From contig JAGBSO010000016.1 of assembly GCA_017631795.1 (NCBI GenBank), forward strand, positions 62,001-126,000: a DNA stretch of 64,000 nucleotides, given 5' to 3'. The stretch is from Clostridia bacterium. Lineage in GTDB: Bacteria; Bacillota; Clostridia; Oscillospirales; Acutalibacteraceae. Position 1 is the first letter of the stretch, and each line of letters starts with the position of its first letter. Below the pieces are notes generated by a model. The model was not told the DNA's origin. It saw nothing but the letters and a program-made list of their open reading frames with translations, and did no database searches. Below are positions 17,703 through 26,041 of this stretch, in pieces. Position numbers and translations under genes: made by a program.

Positions 17703-17728
17703 TACGACGAAAATCAACAAAAGGTTCA
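17703..17728 (-). promoter_or_regulatory. ECF-sigma-type promoter, likely autoregulatory
   Basis: On the minus strand TGAACC (17728-17723) and CGTA (17706-17703) are separated by 16 bp, matching the pattern known for sigma-W-like promoters of Bacillus (TGAAAC, 16 bp, CGTA). It lies 26 bp before the TTG start of the sigma gene. Confidence 0.7.
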
Positions 17729-17729
17729 C

Positions 17730-17758
17730 TTGACCTGCATTTTTTTTTATGCTAGTAT
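17730..17758 (+). promoter_or_regulatory. Possible promoter for rpe
   Basis: TTGACC (17730-17735), 17 bp, then TAGTAT (17753-17758) with a TG extension. A better TATAAT at 17756-17761 would need a 20-bp spacer. The site diverges from, and nearly abuts, the ECF-type promoter. Confidence 0.5.
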
Positions 17759-17807
17759 AATTATATAAGAATTTTATCCTATTTTCAACACGAAAGGATA
17801 CACAGAT

Positions 17808-18452
17808 ATGCTTATTTCACCATCAATTCTCGCAAGTGATTTCTCAAGACTTGCAGAAGAAGTAAAATCCATAGAAAATGCAGGTGCAGACCTTGTTCAT
17901 ATAGATGTCATGGACGGAATGTTCGTTCCGAATATCACTCTTGGTGCTCCTGTTGTCAGTTGCCTTAAAGGCAAGACTTCACTTCCCTTTGATGTTCATC
18001 TTATGATTGAAGAACCCGTAAGATATATAGATGATTTTGCAAAAGCAGGCGCAGACATCATCACATTCCACATTGAAGCTGCAAAAGATGTGAAAGCAAC
18101 CATTGAAAAAATAAAAGAAGCAGGCTGCAAACCTGCAATTTCAATAAAACCCGACACCCCTGCCGATGTTGTTTTTCCTTATATTGATGAGCTTTACATG
18201 GTGCTTGTCATGACTGTTGAACCGGGATTCGGCGGTCAGTCTTTTATGAGAGAGACAATGCCTAAGGTCAGAGCAATCCGTGATGAAGCAACAAAACGCG
18301 GTCTTGACCTGAGAATTCAGGTAGACGGCGGTATTGACGACAAAACAGTCACAGAAGCCACTTCAAACGGTGCTGATGTGCTTGTTGCCGGAAGTTATGT
18401 ATTCAAAGCGGCTGACAGAAAAGCGGCAATCGAAAAATTAAGAAATTCATAA
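17808..18452 (+). CDS. rpe: Ribulose-phosphate 3-epimerase
   Basis: The 214-residue cytoplasmic enzyme interconverts D-ribulose 5-phosphate and D-xylulose 5-phosphate in the pentose phosphate pathway. It is a full-length (beta/alpha)8 protein with the family signatures: SPSILASDFSRL at the N-terminus, VHIDVMDGMFVPN with catalytic Asp and metal-ligand His, FDVHLMIE, VEPGFGGQSF and the C-terminal phosphate-binding VDGGI and VAGSYVFK. GAAAGGA upstream supports the start. It is followed after 59 bp by the TIR-domain gene on the same strand, with no terminator visible between. Confidence 0.97.
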   Translation: MLISPSILASDFSRLAEEVKSIENAGADLVHIDVMDGMFVPNITLGAPVVSCLKGKTSLPFDVHLMIEEPVRYIDDFAKAGADIITFHIEAAKDVKATIEKIKEAGCKPAISIKPDTPADVVFPYIDELYMVLVMTVEPGFGGQSFMRETMPKVRAIRDEATKRGLDLRIQVDGGIDDKTVTEATSNGADVLVAGSYVFKAADRKAAIEKLRNS

Positions 18453-18511
18453 AAAATGCTGTCTGATATGCAATACTACAGCAAAAAAGTGTTTCCACGG
18501 AGATTAACAAT

Positions 18512-21004
18512 ATGGATCAAAGAATTTTTATCAGTCATTCAAGTAAGGATTCTGAAATTGCAACGACAATATGCAATGCCCTTGAAAGCAACGGAATGAA
18601 ATGCTGGATTGCCCCCAGAGATATTCCATACGGAATGGAATGGGCAGGCGAAATTTCAAAAGCAATCGCAAATTCCTGTGCTTTTCTTTTTCTTTCAAGC
18701 GGTAATTCAAATTCATCCTCTCAGGTCAGTCGTGAAATTCAGCTTGCAATTGAAAATCAGGTACCTATAATTCCCATAAAACTTGACGGTACTGAATACA
18801 GTGATACAAATAAATACTATCTTGCAACAATCCACTGCATGTTTCAATATGACGCTTCAATGATAGCGAAACTTGTAAATGATATTTCAAAAGCTATTCC
18901 TGAAAACAATGAAGACGAAACAGTAAAAAAAACAAAAAAAGAAAAAAAGGTCACAAAAAAATCAAATCCTAAACTCAAACTCATCCTCTGCAGTGCATGG
19001 CTCTGGATCTGCACTGTTGTTGCAGCTTATGTATTATTCTTTTCTGATTGCGGTATTGCTGCATCTGTAATTACAATTATTGCGGCAGCTGCTGCAGGAT
19101 TTGTTCCTTTACTGCTGATAAGACATAAATCAATAAAAAGTTTTATGATCAACAAAAAAACAGCAAACATCATTTCCGCAATTGCATTGATTATAACAAT
19201 CGGTCTTTCTGTCGGCATGGCAGCGCTGGATAATTATCTGTGGACAACAGATCTGGAATACAAATACCGCATCACTCTCACTGCTCCCGAAAATATGTCT
19301 GTTTCCGAATTCAAAACAGCATATGAAATCATAGAATCAAGAATGGATATTCTTGCAGACGGACAGAAATACAAAATAAAAAATAACGGCGATGAAATCG
19401 AGCTGATTGTTCCCTTTGAACTGTTCGGTGAACTTACAGCTACGGATATGCTCAAATGTTACATTTCAAGAGCTGCAAAAATTTATCTTACAACAAATAA
19501 TATAGTCAACTTCACTGCTGATCCTACAGTCGTTGAGGTTACACCTGAAGACATTGAATCAATACAGATTCTTAAGGGAAAAATTCCGGGAGAGCCTGAA
19601 GTTACCGAAAAACATGTTCTTGATCCTGAAAATTATGAATACATAGAAGTCGTTCTCAGGCAGGACTTCATCAAAGCAAATAAAACTACCATTGACGGAT
19701 TCGCAGACAAAATTGTTTTCGCACAGGATAAGGTTGAAATCCCTGACGGATACTATTATTATGAAACTTTCAAAGGTGAAAAAGAAGGCGTTTTCTATCT
19801 TCTCAACGACGACAGACTTCCCACACTGAATGAACTTCTTATCAACAATATGACAACCGAACATCCTGCAAAAAGTCTGCTTGTAACAATTGACGGTGCT
19901 GCAGATTGGGAAAATTCCGCAGAAGGTACAGTTTTCGGCGAACTGCAGAAAAACTATCAGGAAATAAAGGGAGACACAGTCTGTATCAGCTACCGCGGTT
20001 CAACATCAGATTCCACAACTGAAGGAGAATGGCACGATACTGTTTCATCCCTGAAAAAGCGACTTGATGCTTTCAACGAGCCGTATGCTCTGGGATACGG
20101 AATAAATGATCCCTATCTCATCGTTGTAAAAATATCCCCCGAAAAGCTCAACACAGATATTCTCTCGTTAATCTGTTCATCAGGTCTTACCATGCAGGCA
20201 GGATATGCAAAAAAATCCGTTCCGGTCACATACAACGGAGAAAAATGCGTAGAACTTGCAGATAAAGACGGTGTTTCTGCGCTCAGAATCACACCGCCTG
20301 ACAACAATGAGAAAAAACTTTTTGAAAATCTTTATAACACAGCAAAAAATACAGAAAACGACAATATATATCTTGTATGCAAAAGCACAGAAATGACTGT
20401 TCTCAGCGCAAAAGCTGAATCACCCGAAAGTTTTGTGTTCACTTGTCCTGAAGGTCAGGAAGCAGACAGCAGCAGGTTGCCCGCACTTGCACTTGCGATA
20501 TATGAAAACAAAACCGCAGTAAGACTCTCTCTTGAAACATACAGTTTCAGCGATCATGACATGGAATTTGATGATAATGTTCTGATCAGTGAAGAAACAA
20601 GATCAGCAATTGAGCAGAAATACCCGGTAAAATTCATAGCTGTGGAAGGCGGAAATCTGAAGATAAGTTTTGACTTCACAATTGATGAAAAACTTCCTCA
20701 GAATATAATCAACGCTTCAAAAGATATCTATAATCTTGTCGATTTTGAAAACAGTATGTTTTCCACAGTTTCTCTTTATTTTATCAGCGAACAAGGCGAT
20801 GAAAGATGCAGAGTCTTTTTCGATAAACACATTGAAGAAATATTCTCAGCCGATGATACAGATGTCGGATATCCGTACATCCACGGAATTTTCCGGGGCG
20901 GAAGAATTGAAAGAGATCATCAGACATTCCTTGATCTTATTGCTGAGGATGAATTCTTCTGTGAACTTAACCATTATGATGAAAGATTCCTCTTCTTCGA
21001 CTGA
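18512..21004 (+). CDS. Membrane TIR-domain protein with SecD-like extracytoplasmic region
   Basis: The 830-residue protein starts with a TIR_2-type domain (residues 1-130: FISHSSKDSEIA, CWIAPRDIPYG, FLFLSS, then Glu75 in SREIQLAI at the place of the NAD-hydrolase glutamate). A Lys-rich linker (137-155) is followed by three hydrophobic helices (about 156-177, 183-203, 218-238) and about 590 residues that should lie outside the cell. Two stretches of that region (about 265-325 and 505-560) look like the P1 head of the protein-export subunit SecD: a helix with ESRMD or KKRLD, a Gly, then a short beta hairpin ending in a Pro. That similarity is from eye only. No Thoeris partner gene is adjacent. 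The layout resembles a receptor with an inside TIR effector; ligand and function are unknown. Confidence 0.75.
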   Translation: MDQRIFISHSSKDSEIATTICNALESNGMKCWIAPRDIPYGMEWAGEISKAIANSCAFLFLSSGNSNSSSQVSREIQLAIENQVPIIPIKLDGTEYSDTNKYYLATIHCMFQYDASMIAKLVNDISKAIPENNEDETVKKTKKEKKVTKKSNPKLKLILCSAWLWICTVVAAYVLFFSDCGIAASVITIIAAAAAGFVPLLLIRHKSIKSFMINKKTANIISAIALIITIGLSVGMAALDNYLWTTDLEYKYRITLTAPENMSVSEFKTAYEIIESRMDILADGQKYKIKNNGDEIELIVPFELFGELTATDMLKCYISRAAKIYLTTNNIVNFTADPTVVEVTPEDIESIQILKGKIPGEPEVTEKHVLDPENYEYIEVVLRQDFIKANKTTIDGFADKIVFAQDKVEIPDGYYYYETFKGEKEGVFYLLNDDRLPTLNELLINNMTTEHPAKSLLVTIDGAADWENSAEGTVFGELQKNYQEIKGDTVCISYRGSTSDSTTEGEWHDTVSSLKKRLDAFNEPYALGYGINDPYLIVVKISPEKLNTDILSLICSSGLTMQAGYAKKSVPVTYNGEKCVELADKDGVSALRITPPDNNEKKLFENLYNTAKNTENDNIYLVCKSTEMTVLSAKAESPESFVFTCPEGQEADSSRLPALALAIYENKTAVRLSLETYSFSDHDMEFDDNVLISEETRSAIEQKYPVKFIAVEGGNLKISFDFTIDEKLPQNIINASKDIYNLVDFENSMFSTVSLYFISEQGDERCRVFFDKHIEEIFSADDTDVGYPYIHGIFRGGRIERDHQTFLDLIAEDEFFCELNHYDERFLFFD

Positions 21005-21035
21005 TAATCATCGATCATATAACATTCAGATAAAG

Positions 21036-21083
21036 CAAGAACGTGTCACTCTCGCAATGATGAGTGACACGTTCTTGTGTTTA
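21036..21083 (+). terminator. Long stem-loop after the TIR gene
   Basis: A perfect 16-bp stem (21036-21051 with 21062-21077) and 10-nt loop lie between the convergent TIR and M23 genes. Only a weak T-rich stretch follows, but the stability and position suit a (possibly bidirectional) terminator. Confidence 0.6.
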
Positions 21084-21115
21084 TTCAGAAAGGAGCTAAA
21101 AAAAAGATGATTTAC

Positions 21116-22033
21116 TTATTTTGAATATGTGTAGTTAATCAGGTTGCTGTCATAATGTCCGTCAATCAATACAGCGCCTGATTTCCATGCACAATCTACA
21201 GATGCCGGAGCTTTTGTGCTTACAACAAGCTCAAAATGAAGATGAGGGCCTGTGCTTTTACCTGTATTGCCTGATTTTGCAATAACCTGTCCTTTAGATA
21301 CAGTCTGGCCGACTTTTACCGAATAAGAACTGAGATGCTGATATACTGATGTAAGATCAATATCATCATGGTAAATTACAACATACTTACCTCTGGCTGT
21401 ATTGGTATTGTTACTTACAAACTTTACGACACCGCCATAAGTTGCAAGAACTGCTGAACCTGTAGGAATTCCGATGTCAATTCCTTTGTGCTGTGCCTTC
21501 TCGCCTGAAATGGGGTCATTTCTGTTTCCAAGAGAGCTTGTGACGTTCTTATAACCGGAAACGCTTGATGAAACAGGCCAACAAAGATTGTATTTTGCAG
21601 TCTTTGCAGATGATGCAACAAGGCTGTTCTTTTTATTATCTCCAAGTACGCTTTTCATTTTCTTGATAGTTGCAGGGCCGAAAGATCCGTCTGCTGTAAG
21701 ACCTGCTGCTTTCTGGAATGCAGTAGTTGCTGTCTTACTTGCAGGACCAAAACTGCCGTCAACATCAAGATATGATGTTTTAAGACCTTCATTGGCAATA
21801 CAGTTATTAAGAGCTGCCTGCATCCATCTGATTTCGTCTTTGGTTGTGCTGCCTGACTTTACAACTGCAGAGCCACTCCAATAAGCATAGTCTCCCGAAT
21901 CTTCAGGTGCATTATAACTTTTATAATTTGTTGTGTTGTTGGCCGCTGAAGCAACCATTCCGATTGTGCTTGCAGTAAACACTGAAATAAGTGCCAGAGC
22001 AATTGACATAACTTTGATGATTTTCTTTTTCAT
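21116..22033 (-). CDS. Secreted M23 metallopeptidase with peptidoglycan-binding domain
   Basis: The 305-residue protein has a signal peptide (residues 1-31), a peptidoglycan-binding type 1 domain (about 60-130: IRWMQAALNNC, VDGSFGPAS, AFQKAAGL, DGSFGPATIKKM), and an M23/LysM-type endopeptidase domain (about 155-300) with zinc ligands in HKGIDIG and HLHFEL. Such enzymes cut the peptide cross-links of peptidoglycan outside the cell, for growth, division or autolysis. GGGGAT precedes the start. The gene has a possible promoter at 22115 and an 80-nt leader with a small stem-loop. Confidence 0.95.
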   Translation of the reverse strand: MKKKIIKVMSIALALISVFTASTIGMVASAANNTTNYKSYNAPEDSGDYAYWSGSAVVKSGSTTKDEIRWMQAALNNCIANEGLKTSYLDVDGSFGPASKTATTAFQKAAGLTADGSFGPATIKKMKSVLGDNKKNSLVASSAKTAKYNLCWPVSSSVSGYKNVTSSLGNRNDPISGEKAQHKGIDIGIPTGSAVLATYGGVVKFVSNNTNTARGKYVVIYHDDIDLTSVYQHLSSYSVKVGQTVSKGQVIAKSGNTGKSTGPHLHFELVVSTKAPASVDCAWKSGAVLIDGHYDSNLINYTYSK

Positions 22034-22060
22034 AACAATAGATCCCCTTTGTTAATATTT

Positions 22061-22110
22061 TTTGTCTCCGGATTTTTTCATCGGCTAATCGCCTTTATTT
22101 CCTTCGATGG
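22061..22110 (-). other. 5' leader of the M23 gene with a small stem-loop
   Basis: Read on the minus strand, CATCG and CGATG can pair around a nested GGC-GATTA-GCC hairpin, followed by an unpaired A run and TCCGGAGAC. I could not match it to the c-di-AMP (ydaO) riboswitch that often precedes such genes, nor to another named class. It may simply be a leader hairpin. Confidence 0.3.
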
Positions 22111-22114
22111 CATT

Positions 22115-22143
22115 ACTATAACACACAACAAACCGGCTGTGGA
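22115..22143 (-). promoter_or_regulatory. Possible promoter for the M23 gene
   Basis: On the minus strand TATAGT (22120-22115) has a TG extension; the -35 match TCCACA (22143-22138) with a 17-bp spacer is moderate. Confidence 0.5.
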
Positions 22144-22169
22144 AAAGTCATTTTTCATGGCTGATTGAT

Positions 22170-22208
22170 AAAAAAAGAATGAGTCCGTAACAGAACGGAA
22201 CTCATTCT
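22170..22208 (-). terminator. Terminator after the GPH transporter gene
   Basis: On the minus strand a 13-bp stem with one bulged T (22208-22195 with 22188-22176) and a 6-nt loop is followed by six or more T residues. Confidence 0.8.
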
Positions 22209-22234
22209 CTGATTGTAAGATATTCAGTTTATAT

Positions 22235-23839
22235 TTACTCAATATTCATCTGTTCTTTTGCTGCATTTTCAAGAGCTTCAGCATCGCCGCTTGATGCAGC
22301 AACAGATATTCTGCTTCGTCTTTCAAGAAGCTCTGCATACATACGCTCTTTTTTCTTGTTGTCAAGATCATAGAACAGCATGGGGATAATTCCCAGAGAG
22401 CCTGTAAGTGCGGGAATAATTGTAAACATCGCAAAAAGGAAGAATTTGACTTTGTCTGTCTGCTCTGTACCTTTTCTGAAAGCATCAGCTTCATAACCGA
22501 TTATCTTTTTGAGTGCAGTTGTAACGACAACGCTTGTGTTTGATGAAACCTTTGCTGCGATTCCCTTTGCAACAGAAGCCATTGCCTCTGTACGGTAACC
22601 GTTTTTCCATTCGCAATAGTCCATAGCTTCGTTGTACATTTCTGTACCGATAACTGATTTAAGCCCGAAGAACAATGTCCAGATAATCTCCCACAGAGCC
22701 ATCGCAATACCCATGGGCACAACTTTCTGATACATACCGCCGGAATAATCCTTTTTCATGCCGATACATCCGAAAAGGAAAACGGGAATATACAGAATGT
22801 TACCGATTTCTTTAGCAAGTATGTACAACAGACGGCTGGAGAATCTTTCTCGCATCCAGGGTACCCAGGAATAACTCGCAGGGCTTATAGGTGCGGCAGG
22901 AATACCTGCAACAAGCGTCATTGATGAGAAATGAAGAACATCGGTGTAGTAATCGTCCTGACTGCCCTTTATTGCAAATCCGCTAAGGAAGTCCGAAAGA
23001 GTAATCAGCAACAACGGTTTGTTCATCACAACGGATTTTACCGATTGAATTATGCTCGGAGATTTTACCGACTGCATAACTCTTTCTTTTGAGTTATAGA
23101 AGAACCAGAAAGATGCAATGCTGGATGCTGCTGTTGTAAACACACCCATGCCGACAAACAGGTTTGTGTAAGCTTTTGAAAGCTTTTTGGCATCATTGAG
23201 ATAGACACCTCTGAGCACGTCAATAAGAATTGTGACAGCCTGCTCGGGAAGTTTTTCACCAAGGAAGCCTGATGCAAAGTTCGCCATGGTGATAAGACGT
23301 GTTCTGTCCGTAGGATGCGGGGTTATCGTCGACATAAGACCTGTTCGTGAAATGGTCTGGAATGTGGTGATACCCTCACGTGCAACAGTCAGAAGAAGAT
23401 AGAAAGCAAATTTCAGTATATCTGTCTGGGCTGTACCTGCAAAAAGATACGGCATGAGCCAGTATAACATTGTCAGCGCACAACCGGGGAATGCAAGAAA
23501 CATAAGATAAGGTCTGAATTTACCCCAGCGTGTTCTTGTTTTATCAACAACCGCACCGAAGAAAATATCATTCACAACGTCCCATATACTGTTTATGAAA
23601 TTGGTTGCAGTCTGAAGTCCCAGGTCGATACCTACAATACTTGTTATAAATCGTGTTGAAAAAATATTTATGTTGAAACTCTGCGCTGCATCCCAAACAA
23701 CAAAACCGAACGTCTCTTTTTTACCGACATAACGGCGGCTCTGCATTTTTACGGAACTTTCCTGCTCTGCCTGTTGCTGAGCCTGACGCAGTTTGTCAAA
23801 AGCTTCCGCATTTGACTTGGGATTCTTATCCTTAGCCAT
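22235..23839 (-). CDS. MFS transporter of the GPH (glycoside-pentoside-hexuronide) type
   Basis: The ATG at 23839 is chosen because it is 6 bases from AGGAGG, whereas the upstream ATG at 23845 abuts that site. The 534-residue protein has an N-terminal polar stretch, then about twelve transmembrane segments, with GAVVDKTRTRWGKFRPYL in the second loop, which is the hallmark of GPH cation symporters (RTRWGKFRPYLL). It likely brings a glycoside or oligosaccharide into the cell with a cation. It forms an operon with the GNAT gene 32 bp upstream and is divergent from the GlcNAc-related operon starting at 24572, so it may import the substrate of that pathway. Substrate is inference. Confidence 0.88.
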   Translation of the reverse strand: MAKDKNPKSNAEAFDKLRQAQQQAEQESSVKMQSRRYVGKKETFGFVVWDAAQSFNINIFSTRFITSIVGIDLGLQTATNFINSIWDVVNDIFFGAVVDKTRTRWGKFRPYLMFLAFPGCALTMLYWLMPYLFAGTAQTDILKFAFYLLLTVAREGITTFQTISRTGLMSTITPHPTDRTRLITMANFASGFLGEKLPEQAVTILIDVLRGVYLNDAKKLSKAYTNLFVGMGVFTTAASSIASFWFFYNSKERVMQSVKSPSIIQSVKSVVMNKPLLLITLSDFLSGFAIKGSQDDYYTDVLHFSSMTLVAGIPAAPISPASYSWVPWMRERFSSRLLYILAKEIGNILYIPVFLFGCIGMKKDYSGGMYQKVVPMGIAMALWEIIWTLFFGLKSVIGTEMYNEAMDYCEWKNGYRTEAMASVAKGIAAKVSSNTSVVVTTALKKIIGYEADAFRKGTEQTDKVKFFLFAMFTIIPALTGSLGIIPMLFYDLDNKKKERMYAELLERRSRISVAASSGDAEALENAAKEQMNIE

Positions 23840-23871
23840 AAGCATCCTCCTTGATTATTTATTTTCAGTTA

Positions 23872-24423
23872 TCACAGTTTCATTGCGAAAGCAACATCTG
23901 TGTCATAGATTTCAAGCTGTTCAAATCCGTATTTTTTATAAAAACTGCCTGCGTTGTGATTTTCCGTACCTGCTGTAAGCATAACACCTTTTACGCCCTT
24001 TGAACGCAGATGGTCAAACAGTGCTGTAAGAAGTTTTCCTCCCCAACCCTGTCGATGATAATCGGGAAGAATATCAATATGCATATGAGCAGGATATTCT
24101 GCCTTGTATTTATTCTGAAGAATTGTTGAATCCTGCGCCCACTTGTATCTTTCTTCACCAAGATGTTCATTAAGGGGCAGATAGTCCTTATCAAAAATTT
24201 CTTTATAGCTGTCGTAATCTTCCGCACAGAATATGTATCCCACAGCTCTTCCGTCATCATCGACAACAAAACAATTTTCAGGCTCGTGTTCAAGATAATA
24301 ATCACAGAATGTGTGAAGAATGAACTCGCTGACTACGGGACCGTAATCTTCACCTGTGCTGTTGAGACAGACAAATCTGACATTATCGAAGTCTTTTGCT
24401 TCATATTTTCTGACACTAATCAT
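23872..24423 (-). CDS. GNAT-family N-acetyltransferase
   Basis: Start at the ATG at 24423 preceded by AGAGG; the longer frame begins with a spurious hydrophobic stretch from the AT-rich spacer. The 183-residue protein has the GNAT core: VGYIFCAED in beta-4, AHMHIDILPDYHRQGWGGKLLTAL with the acetyl-CoA pyrophosphate-binding loop (Q/R-x-x-G-x-G), and the C-terminal NHNAGSFYKKYGFEQL. It resembles acetyltransferases annotated near sugar catabolism genes, which may acetylate amino sugars, but the substrate cannot be told. It precedes the GPH transporter in the same operon. Confidence 0.85.
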   Translation of the reverse strand: MISVRKYEAKDFDNVRFVCLNSTGEDYGPVVSEFILHTFCDYYLEHEPENCFVVDDDGRAVGYIFCAEDYDSYKEIFDKDYLPLNEHLGEERYKWAQDSTILQNKYKAEYPAHMHIDILPDYHRQGWGGKLLTALFDHLRSKGVKGVMLTAGTENHNAGSFYKKYGFEQLEIYDTDVAFAMKL

Positions 24424-24457
24424 TGCATTTACCTCTTCCGGAAACAATATCACTAAT

Positions 24458-24486
24458 ATGATATAAAAAAAAATTACAAAAATCAA
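24458..24486 (-). promoter_or_regulatory. Promoter for the GNAT-transporter operon
   Basis: On the minus strand TTGATT (24486-24481) and TATCAT (24463-24458) are separated by 17 bp. It diverges from the promoter at 24517. Confidence 0.65.
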
Positions 24487-24516
24487 TATTTTTATATTAA
24501 ATTTACAAAATCATAA

Positions 24517-24545
24517 TTGAAATATAACAAACAATTATGTATAAT
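24517..24545 (+). promoter_or_regulatory. Promoter for the ceramidase-like/GlcNAc operon
   Basis: TTGAAA (24517-24522) and TATAAT (24540-24545) are 17 bp apart. The expected transcript start near 24552 leaves only about 5 nt before the ATG at 24557, which favours the GTG at 24572 as start. Confidence 0.8.
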
Positions 24546-24571
24546 CCTTATTAAGAATGGGGGTTTTCACT

Positions 24572-26041
24572 GTGAATACTGATAAAATCATCAGAAATTC
24601 AATCGGCAGGCTTTCAGAAATCATTATTTCGTGTATGCCTCAGAGTTATTTCACCGATGCAAAAACTGCAAACAGATACATGCTTACGGGTGATAAAAAA
24701 TTCTCAGACAAAAAAGGGGAATTTTTTACATGCGGTTTCGGCAAAAAAGTGCTCACTCCCGATGATGTTACAAAAGACAGATACTTTATTGCAGGATATG
24801 ATTCAAACAACCCTGCAACAGGTGTGCTTGACGATATGTACGCACGAGCTGTTTATCTTGATGATAACACAGGCTCAGGCGGTGTTATCATGTGTGCTGT
24901 TGATGCAGTGGGTCTCAGCCGTAAAGATGTCAATATCATAAGAAAAAAAGTTATAGAAAGCGGAAAAATCCCCGGTCTCAAATCAATCAACATCTGTGCC
25001 ACCCATTCACACTCCGCAATAGACACGCAAGGGTTATGGGGTGAAAAAATCTATAAATGCGGCAGAAATGAAAATTTCATGAATCGTCTGCACACTCTTA
25101 CCGCTCAGGCAATAATTGAAGCGTACGAAAACAGAGCAGACGGAAAACTTTTCTATTCGGTCAGAAAAACAGAAGACCTGCAGTTTGACTGCCGTACTCC
25201 CGATACTTATGACAGCAATCTTACAAAAATCCGTTTTGAATCCTTCGACGGTAAAAAGCAGATATGTATGATAAATTTTGCTTCTCATGCAGAGCTTCTC
25301 GGCAGTGAAACAAAAAAGATAAGCGCAGATTTCCCTGCATACATGATAAAGGAAATCGAATCTGCCAACGAAAACTGCGATGCTGTTTTTTATAACGGTG
25401 CCATCGGCGGTATGATTTCCGCAAAAGAAATCAAAAAGGTATACGGAAACAAAATTGACTGCGAAAAATACACCATGGATTTCGGAAAAACACTCGGTGA
25501 AATTGTAAATTCCATGACGGAAGAAACAGAATTGCCCGTATCAATCAATGTGAAATCCGTACCCGTCAGCCTGAGTGCTTCAAATTTCGTGCTTATTCTT
25601 GCAAGACTTCTCAAAGTTCTCAACAACGAAATTTCTCGCAACAGAAAGCGTAAAGAAGCTTACATATATACCGAAGTCGGTTATCTTGAACTGGGTGATT
25701 CAGATATAGGCATGTTTCTTATCCCCGGTGAACTTTTCCCCGAACTTTTCACAGGTGAATTCCTTTCAGAAAATGAATCTGCAAACGGAACAAAGGCTGA
25801 ATATAATATTCTCAAAAATCAGGGAAATGCAAAGCATAAATTTGTTGTGGGACTTTGCAATGATGAACTCGGCTATATAATCCCCGACAACGATTTCTTC
25901 CTGAATGAACGCATTCCCTATATTGACCCCACAAAAGACAGATTTGACAGAAATCACTACGAAGAAACAAATTCAACGGGACCTGATACTGCCCGTACAA
26001 TTCTTAAAAATATGGACAGCCTTATAAGAGGTGTGAAATAA
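24572..26041 (+). CDS. Cytoplasmic ceramidase-like hydrolase, first gene of GlcNAc-type operon
   Basis: Start at GTG 24572, 7 bases after GGGGGT and 20 bases after the predicted transcript start; an in-frame ATG at 24557 is possible. The 489-residue protein has no signal peptide, unlike its three paralogues. It keeps the metal-site signatures of the neutral ceramidase fold: CATHSHSAIDTQG, FASHAELLG, PGELFPELFTGE and LGYIIPDND. The loop bearing the nucleophilic serine in ceramidases is replaced by YNGAIGGMIS. Being cytoplasmic and translationally coupled (TAATG) to an N-acetylglucosamine-kinase-like gene, it more likely cleaves an amide or ester of an imported amino-sugar compound than a membrane sphingolipid; this is inference. 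Confidence 0.72.
   Translation: MNTDKIIRNSIGRLSEIIISCMPQSYFTDAKTANRYMLTGDKKFSDKKGEFFTCGFGKKVLTPDDVTKDRYFIAGYDSNNPATGVLDDMYARAVYLDDNTGSGGVIMCAVDAVGLSRKDVNIIRKKVIESGKIPGLKSINICATHSHSAIDTQGLWGEKIYKCGRNENFMNRLHTLTAQAIIEAYENRADGKLFYSVRKTEDLQFDCRTPDTYDSNLTKIRFESFDGKKQICMINFASHAELLGSETKKISADFPAYMIKEIESANENCDAVFYNGAIGGMISAKEIKKVYGNKIDCEKYTMDFGKTLGEIVNSMTEETELPVSINVKSVPVSLSASNFVLILARLLKVLNNEISRNRKRKEAYIYTEVGYLELGDSDIGMFLIPGELFPELFTGEFLSENESANGTKAEYNILKNQGNAKHKFVVGLCNDELGYIIPDNDFFLNERIPYIDPTKDRFDRNHYEETNSTGPDTARTILKNMDSLIRGVK

Noticed and set aside
18512-21004. Thoeris anti-phage system
   Set aside because: The TIR protein is not beside a ThsA-like SIR2 or SLOG protein, and its large outer region does not match known ThsB proteins.
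21036-21077. Inverted repeats of an insertion sequence
   Set aside because: The arms are only 10 nt apart, lie between convergent genes and no transposase is present; a terminator hairpin is the simpler reading.
22034-22143. c-di-AMP (ydaO) riboswitch before the M23 gene
   Set aside because: Expected from the gene type, but the conserved ydaO segments are not present and the leader is too short.
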